Assembly: GCA_023548195.1 (NCBI GenBank) | Contig: JAJHZJ010000695.1 | Coordinates: 1,127,423-1,191,422, forward strand | DNA from: Bettongia penicillata ogilbyi | Lineage: Eukaryota; Chordata; Mammalia; Diprotodontia; Potoroidae | DNA: 64,000 nucleotides | Reading direction: 5' to 3' | Part shown: positions 1 through 10,430 of the stretch, in pieces | Layout: every line of letters begins with the position of its first letter | Numbering within the stretch: the stretch's first letter is position 1 | Notes under the pieces: model-generated | The model's database searches: none | What the model was told of the DNA's origin: nothing | The model's input: only the letters and a program-made list of their open reading frames with translations | Made by a program: the position numbers and the translations under genes

Positions 1-2129
1 CTCCTGCTGAGTCCAAGCAATGTTTCTCGAGTAATATATAGGTGTGCTGGTAAATATTTAATAACCAGACTTTCTGTACTTCTCAGTATTCATTATATTC
101 ATCATTTCTTAGAACACAGTAACATTCCACTATATTTATAAACTACAATTTTTATTAGCAGTTCCCTAAACTCTAAGACATTACTTTGTTTCCAGTTTTT
201 TGAATTAGAAGAAGTGGTGTTATAAATGTTTTGGTGTTTATGGTGTTTTTCTTATTACTAATTGCCTCCTTGGGGTGCAAGTCTACTAGTGGCATCTATC
301 AAAAGGGTAGACATTTTGCTCTTTTTGCTTAATTCCACTTTTCTGATGGCATCAGGACTTTGTCCTCCTCAAATTCTGCCCTAGATTTTTTTTTAAAAAC
401 TCTGTATGCCTTGAATTTTACTATCCCCCTTCAATTTTATTCCACTGATTAGCTGCTTTAATTGTTTAAGTAGTCATTGATAAGAATAATTAACAGTAGA
501 GCATAGATCTGTGGTCATTCCACTGAAGAGCCTGGTGGAATGGGGTCTTCACCCGAAGATGGAAAGGGAGAAAGAGAGAAAAGAGTAGGAGAGAGGGAGA
601 TTCATGGCACAAGGTATGTAGCAATTAGAATGAAGTAGGAAAGAGATTTTGATTATTTTGATAATTTGTGAAATATAATGGATTTCTGGTAACAATTTTA
701 ATTCAATTCAAGCTAGTTGTTTGGGTAGTCAGAAGAGACCTCCTGAAAGAATCAAACAGTCTAGGAAATTTTTAAAGGAAAGACAGCCCTTCAATTTAAT
801 GTATAATTGATCCAGGAGACTTATGAGGAATACAGGAGAATGAGAAGTGAGGCTGGATTTGAACTCAGATCTGATTCCAGGCCCAGTATTCTACACCTAG
901 TTGTCAGCAGCATCAACAGAAGCAGAACAGAAGTGGAGAAGATTGCCAGGCACCTTTCTAAATTATTGATGGAGGACAAGCAGGAAAGGACCAACCAACA
1001 CCCGATGCCTAGGTCCCCTCTTGATTTTTCCTGTTACTTGATGGTGATGGATCTTTGTGTTTCAATGGTGAAAAAAAAAAAAAAAAAAAAAAAACAACCA
1101 CAATATCCAGATTACTGGGAATTTTTTTTTTTACTCCAGAATATGAAGTCATCCTGTCTACTTGGCTTCTGTGACTCACCTCACTCAAGTTCCTCAAACA
1201 ATGGCCACAAGATTTGTCCTTTACTCTGTCCAAGAAGAAATGGCTGGAGCAGAAAGATGATTCAATTCAAATCAATTTAACTTAACTAATTTTTAATTCA
1301 TGAAAATTCAGTTCAATCCATTTGAATACACTTATTAAGCTGCTACTTTTATAAACAGCCAAGTTTTGAGGATTGGAAGATATATACATTTTAGTTAAGG
1401 CTTAGGCACTGACCCATGGAACTTAAAAGTTTCATTTGCCTCAGAACATCGAAATTCATGAGTAAAAGAAATGAAAATGCCAAGACCTACTAAGTGCCAC
1501 TAAACAAATTGCCCAAGTCCAAGGAAGGAAAGATCAGTTCTTAATCAGGATCATCAGATTTCCCAGAGAAACTATCTTTGGTCCAAAAGAATTCCACTTG
1601 ATCAAGGTCGTGGATAAATCATATGAATTCAACAATCAGCCTCTTTTCTCTGATTCAGCTTATTAACTGAACAAGACACCATTTTGTGTGGGTCTTTTTT
1701 TGTTCATGTATGCACATGTATTTGTGTTTGAATACAGCATAAGGACAAGGATTCTATAGCCCATATGGACTAGGGGGAACCCATGAGATGCTCACTTGAC
1801 TGGAAAGATGCCTGTGTGTCATGTTACAGGATGCAGGATGGAGAAGAGAGAGAATTTTTGTGAAGGTAAATAGAGGACCCTCAGCATAGAATCAGTCTTT
1901 CCCCTTCTCTCCCCATTTTCTTTCCTTTGATACTATTTAAAATTCAAGGCCTCACATGCTTTGGACATAAACCTGATCAGGACACTGAGTAAATATAGAC
2001 AAAACCCAGTAAGAAGTAGGAGACTGTGTCACCGCTGGGTGATATTTAGCTGCTGAACAGAACAGAATAGGGACATTTGTGCAAATGTGTTAAGAGTAGA
2101 GTTCAGCCCAGACTCCCAGTGTCTCAATT

Positions 2130-2370
2130 CTGTTGATTCATAGTTGAGTCAACAAATATTTCTTAAGCACTTATATATTAATGAAGATTTTGAGTTGGAG
2201 GGGGCATTAGAGGTCATCTACTCTGACCCCTACATTTTCCAGATGAGGAAATCAGGGTCCAGGGTAGTTAGGTATCTTTCCCAAGGTCATACAGGCAGCG
2301 AAATTAGGGTTGGAAAAAGAACATGGGTCCAATGACCTCAAATTCAGCCCTTTAGACTGTAATATGCTAC
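2130..2370 (+). repeat. MIR-like SINE relic
   Basis: The text follows the familiar MIR-type order: a short reference to group-wise loss of identity, then a 'gatgaggaaa' core, a 'cccaaggtcatacaggcag' core and a 3' part ending near 'gctacctcctcagg'. The same relic sits in unit 2 at about 18060-18285 and unit 3 at about 35945-36175, so it predates the duplications. Subfamily assignment would need a repeat library. Confidence 0.55.
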
Positions 2371-4549
2371 CTCCTCAGGAACTGTGTTTCTTGAGGAAAT
2401 AATTGCCATAAGAAGGTAAGAATATAGTAATTCAAGAATCTAACTGGAGAAATCCACACCAAACTCTTAAACTGAGACAGTCCTTGCCACTCATTAAAGG
2501 ATCAGAGCTAAGGGGAGAAGGACAGTCACTCCTCTAAGAGTCAGAAAGAGCAGTTGCTCCAGATCCTGCTCTGATATCCCTAGATGTGCAGAACAACTGC
2601 ACATGATTTGGGATAGATAATACTTGGTCCTTAATAGGTCCTGGATAGAATCAGGTGACTTTTCACAGTGTCCTCAGGCTGCAAAAACACATTGAACAAA
2701 CCAGGATATATGAAACCCAGGGTATCCTTGGGAAATATAAGGAAGATAGGTTAAAATAAATCATATTCAGGCCCAGTTCATGAAGGTTGGAAGAAACTCA
2801 GAAGATATATGCTAAGAGTCATGATACACTAGAGATGCAGGTGGTTTTAACAGACAATGACGAATAAGTGAGAGCAATTTTAAGGGGTGGCTACTGACAG
2901 CCAATGAATGCTTTCAGGTTGCCATAAGGGGAGGGTAACCAAGTCACAGCAGGGAACCTAAAAGAGAGTATACATTGGAGGGTCTGGTGGTCAGTTACAC
3001 AGTCTCTATCCACTTGTCACTTCACACCACTTTAGCATCTGAAAACCTAATTATCCTGCTCTCTCCCTAAGGCAGCTATTAGAAAGCCTTTGGGAGGGGC
3101 TCCAGCTCATTGGACTAGCTCTAGCTTGCCAAGGGCAGGTCGAAAGGGAGGGAGACCTTTTTCCCTAGAAACTTAATGTACTGAAAGATGGAGTCTCTAG
3201 GGAAGTAGAGCCCTACACAAATAGCCTGTTGAGGACTCTTTGCAGGCTCTGAATACTAAATATTTAGCACTTCATTTGGAGCAGAGGCACCTCTGGACTA
3301 TGACTCAGGCGAGAAGGGTATATGAAAATACAACAAAATCAAGGGTAAAAGGTAGTGACTAAGGACAAGCTATTCCTTGGAATCTCCTTAGGAAAGAGAG
3401 AGGGAGATCATTGAGGTGCCATGTTAAAAATTGTCTGCTTGATGATTTGGTTTTAACAGACAGGTCAGTGTGCGGACAGCTCATGGGACTGAAGGGCAGG
3501 GCTCTGAGTAGTGAGGACTGGTAAGGGTTAAAGCAGGAACATGTTATTTAGCTTCATTGCGATGGACGTAGGTTGTCTCTCAGGGCAGCAACTGTCTTAT
3601 TAGAGCAAAATTGCCTCTTCCTTTTTAGGGAATAGGGTCAAGGAACTACTAGATCTGGAACGGAGGAGTATAGTCATGACATTTAAAAGAGTGAATAGAT
3701 TGTATATCTACAGAAGAGAATTTAAATATCTATCAATTCCATTTTCATCCAACCCATTATCTTTTCCTTTCCACTCCTCAGGTTCATCAAAGCACATACT
3801 CCATATTCCCTGCATCACATTCAATTTAGTCTCTGTCTACCTCCTCTAGAACAAAGATATACATTGTTTACCAAAAATGCTTGTTGAAGGAATTAATGGC
3901 TAAGTGGATCCATTGTTGAGTTAGGAAAGAAGAGGTTGACTATAACCTTTGAGGTCCCCAGGTCTCAAGGAGAATGTATTCCTTAGAAAGACTCTGATAG
4001 CCCAAAATACAATGAGGAAAAGGCATCCTAAGAGGAGGATAGGATAAGATATCCTAAGAAGAGCACAGGATAAAAGATTTAAAGATGCAAGAGAATTTGG
4101 AGATCATTGGTCATTCCCCTCATTTTTCAAATGAAGGAATAGACACAGAGTTTCAGTGACTTTTCCTAAGTCAGATGGATAATTTTTCTTTCTTTTCTAT
4201 TCTCTCTCTCTTGATTTTCCCTCCAGGTACTCTGATCAACACTGGTAATCATAAGATCCCTCACCTTTGGAGCTGATGTGAAAAATGAAGACAAAGTCAT
4301 CAGAGAAATCCCAACAAACTGAGTCATTCACTCAGGTATCACCATTTTGAAATTTAGTTAAGGTCTTAACCATCCAGTCAGTTTCCACTTTATGAGTCAG
4401 TAGGTCATTAAAAAGACTATTAGGCTAACCAAGTAGTGGGTCAAGCTTGCACTTGCTCAGTCTGTCAGACAGTATCACTATCCCATCAAATCGAAAGAAC
4501 ATTTCCCTAGGTGCTTTGTCAGTGCTCTTCTGATCAGTTGCCCAGACAG

Positions 4550-4790
4550 TTATGTGGCACAAGGGATGGTGCCCTGGGCTCAGAGTCAGGAAATTCTGGG
4601 TTCAAATGTGACATCTGACACTTATTCACTGTATGACCCTTGGCAAGTCACTTCACTTCTGTTTTCCTCAGTTTCTTCAATGGTAAAATGAGAACCATAA
4701 GAACACCTATCTCCCAGGGTTTTTGTGAGGATCAAATGAGATAAAAATATTTGTAATGTGCTTAGCACAGTGTCATTTTATGAACACTTA
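4550..4790 (+). repeat. MIR/THER1-like SINE relic
   Basis: It has a tRNA-like head ('ggctcagagtcaggaaattc', 'gggttcaaatg'), the MIR core ('ggcaagtcacttcacttct', 'cctcagtttcttcaatggta') and the tail 'gtgcttagcacagtg'. Orthologous copies lie at about 20468-20690 and 37060-37275. Confidence 0.65.
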
Positions 4791-5392
4791 TTCCCTTTCT
4801 CCCCTCTTGGCTAACACACTACCTATTGTATCCTACTCGTCAGTGAAGATAGCAAAAAGCTACCATTTGAAAAGCATTTGCTTTTAAATGTAGAACTCTA
4901 GATCCACATTTAGTAACTGCATGATGATGAATAAACCATTTAACCCCAAAGAGTCTCAATTTTCTCAAATTATGAAAATATTATATGGAATAATGATTAG
5001 AGAGTCAGCGATAAGACCCAGGATCTGACACTTATGTGCCAGATATGAGCTGCCTATATGAGCTTGGTCCGTGAACTTAAATGTCTCTGTGCAGTAGTCA
5101 TTTTTTTTTATTCCAAGACAATAATTGTAAGAGAAGGTGCTGATCTGCACTAGTAAATAGAGTCTCCTCAACTAAGAGTTTCCTAGACCAATGAATTCAC
5201 ATGCCTTATCCTTATTCCAGGTACCTTAATTCATTATTATTAGGTATAAAACATCTTACAGGTATAAAGAAATCTCTTTGAAAATATTAATTTGCCATAT
5301 AAATTGGACATATTAGTGTTATCATCATTGACTCTGAATTTAATAAGGGAAAATCTTTTGTTTAATTCATGTACTATTGGGTATACAAGAAG

Positions 5393-5394
<2 letters not shown>

Positions 5395-5450
<56 letters not shown>
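5395..5450 (+). repeat. (CT)28 dinucleotide microsatellite
   Basis: This is an uninterrupted run of 28 CT units about 0.8 kb upstream of the intact OR gene. The equivalent positions in units 2 and 3 (near 21305 and 37920) hold only about five CT units, so the expansion is specific to unit 1. Confidence 0.97.
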
Positions 5451-5454
<4 letters not shown>

Positions 5455-6235
5455 CATTTGACCACTCAGCCTTATGCAGGTTCTCTCAAAGACCCAGAGG
5501 TTGAGAAAGAAGAGAACCCTGAATTTGGTGAACTATTACAGAGATTAATCTACAAAAAATGAGAAAAAATCCAACAATTTATTGAGGGCTCAAATTAAGG
5601 CCAATCATCCATCCATGGTCAATTTAAGTAACATAAAAATGTAATTGACATCATTTTTCCACTATAAGAAGATAAGCAGTTAATGACTTTGTGTTGCTGG
5701 TTCCCTACAGTGATAATGCTAAATTCATAAGTAACAATAACACTGAAGAGCCCTTTGTATAAAGGAATATAAATTTTAATATACAAGTCCGAGTTATAAT
5801 TAACAAAGGACGTAATGTATATAAATTGAATTCTAGACATTGACTTGCCATGTTTACTTCAGCTACAATCACTGTGATTATGAAACAGGATTCGCAAGGG
5901 CAGTCTGATAAAAGGAACCCTGACTGCTGTTGTGTCATTGATTATATACCCAACTACAATGTCCTTGAGTTGTGATTGTTTACCTTTGGAATAGAAGTGT
6001 GTAGTAAATGAACGGGATAAATAAGAAACAAAAATATTGTCAGTACCTTAATGATAGGGTGTGTATAATAGGGCACAATTTGTTTATCCTTAATTTCTAT
6101 ACTAATATGGTTATTTTCCTTCAATCCAAAATAAAACAGGACCAACTATGTTGCTGACATGATAAATTGGTGGAATAAAAAACAGGTTAAAAAAAAAAGT
6201 CCTGTATAGCTGTGGCCACTGCAATAAGGGAGTCC

Positions 6236-6251
6236 TCTTCTTGATCTGCAG
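6236..6251 (+). promoter_or_regulatory. Candidate 3' splice acceptor before the OR start codon
   Basis: A pyrimidine-rich stretch ends in 'gatctgcag' 10 nt before the ATG. OR coding exons normally carry an acceptor a short way upstream, joining to a non-coding 5' exon. The motif is kept in copies 2 (22101-22113) and 3 (38574-38584, where the terminal AG falls in 'ctgcaag'). The upstream 5' exon and promoter were not identified. Confidence 0.5.
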
Positions 6252-6261
6252 GATTCCCACA

Positions 6262-7200
6262 ATGTGGCTCAATACCAGCTCTGCCCCTTTCCTTCTGACT
6301 GGCTTTCCAGGCTTGGAGGAAGCTCATCACTGGATTTCCATCCCTTTCTTTGCTGTGTACACCTTTGTGATTCTGGGCAATGGCATCCTCCTCTTCTTCA
6401 TCTGGGATGACCACAGTCTCCACGAGCCCATGTACTATTTCCTAGGCATGCTGGCAGCCACTGACCTTGGAGTGACTATGACCACGATGCCCACTGTACT
6501 GGGGGTCCTGTGGTTAGATCACAGGGAGATTGGCCATGGGTTCTGCTTCTCTCAAGCCTACTTTATTCATTCGCTTGCTATAGTGGAATCAGGTGTCTTG
6601 CTTGCCATGGCTTATGATCGATTCATTGCCATTAGAAATCCCCTGAGATACTCATCTATCCTCACCAACACCAAAGTGGTAAAGATGGGGGCGGGGGCAC
6701 TACTAAGAGGCTGTTTGACTATAATTCCCCCAATAGTTCCCCTCCATTGGTTCCACTACTGCCGTTCCCATGTTCTCTCCCATGCCTTCTGCCTCCACCA
6801 GGATGTCATCAAACTGGCCTGTGCAGACATCACCTTCAATCACATCTACCCAGTAGTTCTGGTTTCATTTACTGTATTCCTAGATTCCTTGATCATCCTT
6901 TTTTCTTATATCCTAATCCTAAAGACAGTCATGGGCATTGCCTCAGGAAAGGAGAGGACCAAAGCCCTTAACACCTGCATCTCCCACATCTACTGTGTTC
7001 TGATCTTCTGTGTCACAATGATTGGCTTGTCTCTCATCCACCGTTTTGGAAAGTATGTGCCACATGTGGTTCACATTGCAATGAGCTATGTCCATTTCCT
7101 CTTTCCTCCATTAATGAACCCTATCATCTATAGCATCAAAACCAAGCAGATTCAGAGTGGCATTCTTTGTAAGCTCTCTCTGTGCAAATCCAAGGTCTAA
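6262..7200 (+). CDS. Intact class I olfactory receptor, OR51B-like
   Basis: Predicted odorant receptor of 312 aa, a seven-helix GPCR of the olfactory neuron membrane that signals through the olfactory G protein to adenylyl cyclase (family knowledge). I start at the ATG at 6262 because the upstream in-frame extension has no ATG and lies across the putative splice acceptor. Visible marks: N-glycosylation site N4-T-S; N40 of TM1; LHEPMYYFL at 53-61; cysteines C95, C167, C177 and C187 at the class spacing; MAYDRF at 116-121; SY at 215-216 in TM5; KALNTCISH at 234-242; NPIIY at 286-290. The usual DRYVAIC is DRFIAIR here, a change I also recall in human OR51B proteins. The N-terminus and TM2-TM3 closely match OR51B4 as I remember it. 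Orthology to one human member cannot be assigned because this array expanded independently. It is the only intact copy of its array. Confidence 0.93.
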   Translation: MWLNTSSAPFLLTGFPGLEEAHHWISIPFFAVYTFVILGNGILLFFIWDDHSLHEPMYYFLGMLAATDLGVTMTTMPTVLGVLWLDHREIGHGFCFSQAYFIHSLAIVESGVLLAMAYDRFIAIRNPLRYSSILTNTKVVKMGAGALLRGCLTIIPPIVPLHWFHYCRSHVLSHAFCLHQDVIKLACADITFNHIYPVVLVSFTVFLDSLIILFSYILILKTVMGIASGKERTKALNTCISHIYCVLIFCVTMIGLSLIHRFGKYVPHVVHIAMSYVHFLFPPLMNPIIYSIKTKQIQSGILCKLSLCKSKV

Positions 7201-7639
7201 TCAGTGCTCCTTGGACTCTCCCACACAGGCCAGTAGGGTCAATAATTTTCTGCCAATAGGAGTTCATTATGCTCTTAGAAACACTCAGGACATTTAGCCA
7301 TGAAGAAATAGTTGGTAGTTTTCTTAGGATTCATTGCTTTCATAACATATTACAGAGCTACCGTCTACACTTAGTTTTGAAATGTGAGGTCAAATAACTC
7401 AACTGTATGTTGAAATTCACTGAAAATCATAACAATGATTTAATATTACAGGGGAGGACTGTGTCACTCCTGAATCTCAGGACATTCCAGAGGATATTTG
7501 CTATCCTTCACTAGGTTCAGATATTCCCCAGTAAAAAGTCTTGCCTTCTTGCCTATTCATGATTTCTGTGAATGTGATGGTTTTCTTCTTCACTTGACCA
7601 AGTGGGCTTAAGAGTATAGGCCATGCACATCTATACACT

Positions 7640-8570
7640 TCAAATTCAGGATTCTTGAAGATAAGACCACAACTTTCCAAAAATGATCCGAATATAGTGA
7701 CTCTTATTTTTTCCTTTCCCTTCAAATTGTTAGCTCCATTCTTCCTGCAAAGAATATCATTTGTTCTTACTGTGTCATCTGAAATCATATTATTTCTGGA
7801 TACTTCTCATAGGATATGCAGTAAACAGGTTGGGGGTTAGGCTGGAGTGAGGGAAGAATTTACTTCTAGCAGATTACCAGTCATTCAGTTTTATCCATCT
7901 GCATGAAATACCTCCATATACTATACGAGTATGCTGAACTTTCTAGTATTCCAGAAATGCAGATTTGAACACCTTAGAAGTCATTTAGCACAATAAATAC
8001 TTGCCTTAAATCCCCTCAAATACCTCATCAAACCAATCTATCAAACCAAAACAAACATATGATCAAACAAATGCATATTAGCAACTCAGGGGAACTGCTG
8101 AAAGTATGGACTATAGAAAGAACAAGGCAACATGGGGCCATCTGCTGAGAGAGGAGTCGTATGGAATACAAGTAGACTAAAGCAAGATAGCAAAAGGCAT
8201 CCATGACAGGGAGAAGCTACCAGTGACTTCTTGGACTGAAAGTAAGAGATGCAGAGCAAACAGAAATGGGAGGACCAACATATACGAAAACAAGTGTCTC
8301 TGGTAAGTGACTGAAACTATGTAAGGTTCTAAGAGATGGTTTTTCATTAGTAGGTAATGATAATTTCTTTTGAGTCTAATTTTAGTGGCTTTATTTTGTT
8401 TGACTTGTAAATAGATGTATGAATGAATATATTCATATTTTGAGCTTTGTGAGCCCACAAACTTATAAGAATTGATGACTATCCTAGAATAGAAGAGATT
8501 TGTCTAATTCTTTAGCTCTAAGACTGTTTTGGTGGGTGTGAAATGTCAAAGAAATGAGAAGACCCTTCCA
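7640..8570 (+). repeat. Copy A of an internal tandem duplication
   Basis: Sequence from about 7640 to 8570 matches 8615-10140. Shared landmarks are 'ctagcagattaccag' at 7867 and 8841, 'ggggaactgctgaaa' at 8089 and 9701, and 'gatggtttttcattag' at 8335 and 9949. Copy A lacks about 650 bp present in copy B, between roughly 8045 and 8080. The other array units carry only one copy of this segment. Confidence 0.8.
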
Positions 8571-8582
8571 GTTGTATCCATC

Positions 8583-8620
8583 ACTCTCTTTCTCTCTCCC
8601 TATATATATATATATATTCC
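8583..8620 (+). repeat. Short CT/TA simple repeat at the duplication junction
   Basis: A CT-rich run followed by about nine TA units sits where copy A ends and copy B begins. Confidence 0.8.
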
Positions 8621-8949
8621 AGAACTTGACATGACACTTTCTCCCAAATGCTCTGGCAGTAGTGGTTGTCTCCTCTTTCTGTCCCTTCCCTTCAAGTAAT
8701 TAGGTCTAATGTGCATGCAAAGAATATAAAATCACTTGCTCTTACTATGATATTTGAAATCATGCCATTTCTGGATACTTCTTATAGAATATGTAGTGAA
8801 CAGGTCAGAAATTAGGCTGAAGGGAGGGAAGAATTTGCTTCTAGCAGATTACCAGCTCTTCAGATTTATTCATCTGCATGAAATATATACCTGCATACAC
8901 TATATGAGTATATTGAACTTTCTAGAATCTCATAAATGCATAATTGAAT

Positions 8950-9305
8950 GAAACCTGGGAAGTCATTTACTGCAATAAACTCTTGACCCAAATCTCCTCT
9001 AAATACCTCTCACCAACTCGGTCTGTGTCTATTTAATGACCTATAGTTCCCGGAATGGGAGAGATCATCAAATAGTTATATCAGGTCCCAAGAGAACCTA
9101 TTTCATACAATCCCAAACTCTGATCTTAAGATCTCTCTTATGTCATTCTAAAAATTACATTTCTCTGCCTTTCCTTTTCCTTCCCTTTTTCAATTTAGGG
9201 AGAATAGAAAATGGCCAATACCTCTTTCATACTTTGCCTCTTCAAGCATTTGGACACTGCAAGCATTTCACTCGAGTCTTCTCTTAGTTCAGGCTAAACA
9301 TTGGA
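8950..9305 (+). repeat. CR1/L3-type LINE 3' remnant
   Basis: The order 'aagtcatttactgcaataaa', a 'tctctgcctttcc' stretch, 'caatacctctttcat' and 'cttctcttagttcaggctaa' follows the 3' region of old CR1/L3 LINEs. It recurs at the same place in the other units. No coding part remains. Confidence 0.55.
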
Positions 9306-9389
9306 CTTGTCCTGCTTGAAAAATAAACAAATGAGCAACAAACAAGTGAAAAAACAGACTTCTTCACATCTAGAGTTATCTGAAGGTCA

Positions 9390-9570
9390 ACAGTTGCCAT
9401 TGTCAGTCTTTCAAGGCAATAGATTCTCCTTCACTGGAGGTCTTCAGAAAAACATGCTGAATGACTACCTGTCAGGTATATTGTAGAGGGTTCCTTGTAT
9501 AAACTGAACTAAATGCCCTCTGAGTTCTTTTGTCAAGTTCCTTGTGTCTGCAATCCTGGAATTTCAGAGA
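9390..9570 (+). repeat. CR1/L3-like 3' tail remnant
   Basis: The stretch 'ctttcaaggcaatagattc', 'actggaggtcttcag', 'ctgtcaggtatattgtagag' and 'aaatgccctctgagttctt' follows a common old LINE 3' tail. It also occurs at about 24285-24460, 40730-40900 and 46045-46210. Confidence 0.5.
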
Positions 9571-10194
9571 TCCTAAAGAATGCCTCCTGTTGGAGGCCAA
9601 GGAAATTATAGGAATATAGGCAGGAAGCATGGAATGGAAGCAGGACCATTAAGGATTACTAAAGGAACCTATAATTGGAAGCTGCATATTTGCAGCTCAG
9701 GGGAACTGCTGAAAATATGGAATATAGGCAGTGCAGGGCAACATGGTGCCATCTGCTGAGAGAGGAGAAGTATGGAATACATATAAACTAATACTAGATG
9801 GCAAAAGATGTCCATGAGAGGGGGAAGCTACCAGTGACTTCTTAGATGGACAGAATGGAAGAGAGTCAGAGCAAACAGGAAGGAGAAGACCAATATATAG
9901 GAAATGAGGTGTCTTTGGCAAGGTATTGAAATTATAAAGGATTCTACGAGATGGTTTTTCATTAGTGGGTAACGATGATTTCTTTTGAACGTAACTTGAA
10001 TGGTTTGGTTTTGTTTCACTTCTAAATAGATTTGTGAATGAATATATTCATATTTTGATCTTTGTGAGCCCACACTTACAAAACGAGTAGATGACTATTG
10101 TTCTAAGATTACCTGGATGGATGTGGTCTGTCAGAGAAGTGAAAAGTCACTTCAGATCGTGTCTGTTACTGTTTATTGCTCCTCACGGGCCAAG

Positions 10195-10430
10195 CTGAAT
10201 TCATGAAAGTCCTTCAAATACTTGCAGACAGCTCTAACACCCAAATTTCCAGCTATATTCTCAGTTCCTTCAAGCAGTTCTTAGAGGACATAACCTTAGG
10301 GATCTTTACCATCTTCTGCATACTTCCTAATATTCTTCCTAAACTGCAGTGCTCATAACTAAACACAGTCTGCAAAACAGATCTGGCCAAGGTAGAATAC
10401 AGCACCACCATCATGCCGCCTTTCCTTGAA
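10195..10430 (+). repeat. CR1/L3-type LINE remnant
   Basis: It shows 'cttcaaatacttgcagacag', 'ttccttcaagcagttc', 'agtgctcataactaaacaca' and 'tctggccaaggtagaataca', the typical order of CR1/L3 3' regions. Copies lie at about 41575-41790 and 46905-47120; unit 2 has lost it. Confidence 0.65.

Larger units (their letters stand above)
1..6180 (+). repeat. Unit 1 upstream block of the tandem OR array
   Basis: This non-coding block lies before the intact OR51B-like gene. It is collinear with about 15914-22070 and, with gaps, about 31576-38540; for example the run near 45-110 recurs near 15965-16030 and 33550-33610. It therefore belongs to a segmental duplication whose left end lies outside the window. 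The short open frames in it (such as the one near 807-1280) are not conserved as proteins between copies and contain A-run translations, so I do not call a gene. It contains MIR-like SINE relics, an A-run near 1070-1094 and a CT microsatellite, listed separately where clear. Confidence 0.8.
8615..10140 (+). repeat. Copy B of the internal tandem duplication
   Basis: This is the longer of the two tandem copies and keeps the order found in units 2, 3 and 4 (about 23540-24990, 39960-41420 and 45330-46760). It includes the CR1/L3 pieces near 8950-9560. Confidence 0.8.

Noticed and set aside
807..1280. A 157-codon open frame in the upstream block, with a relative at 16728-17168
   Set aside because: The reading includes an A-run translated as lysines, frames and ends differ between copies, and it has no start at an ATG in unit 1; the similarity comes from DNA duplication.
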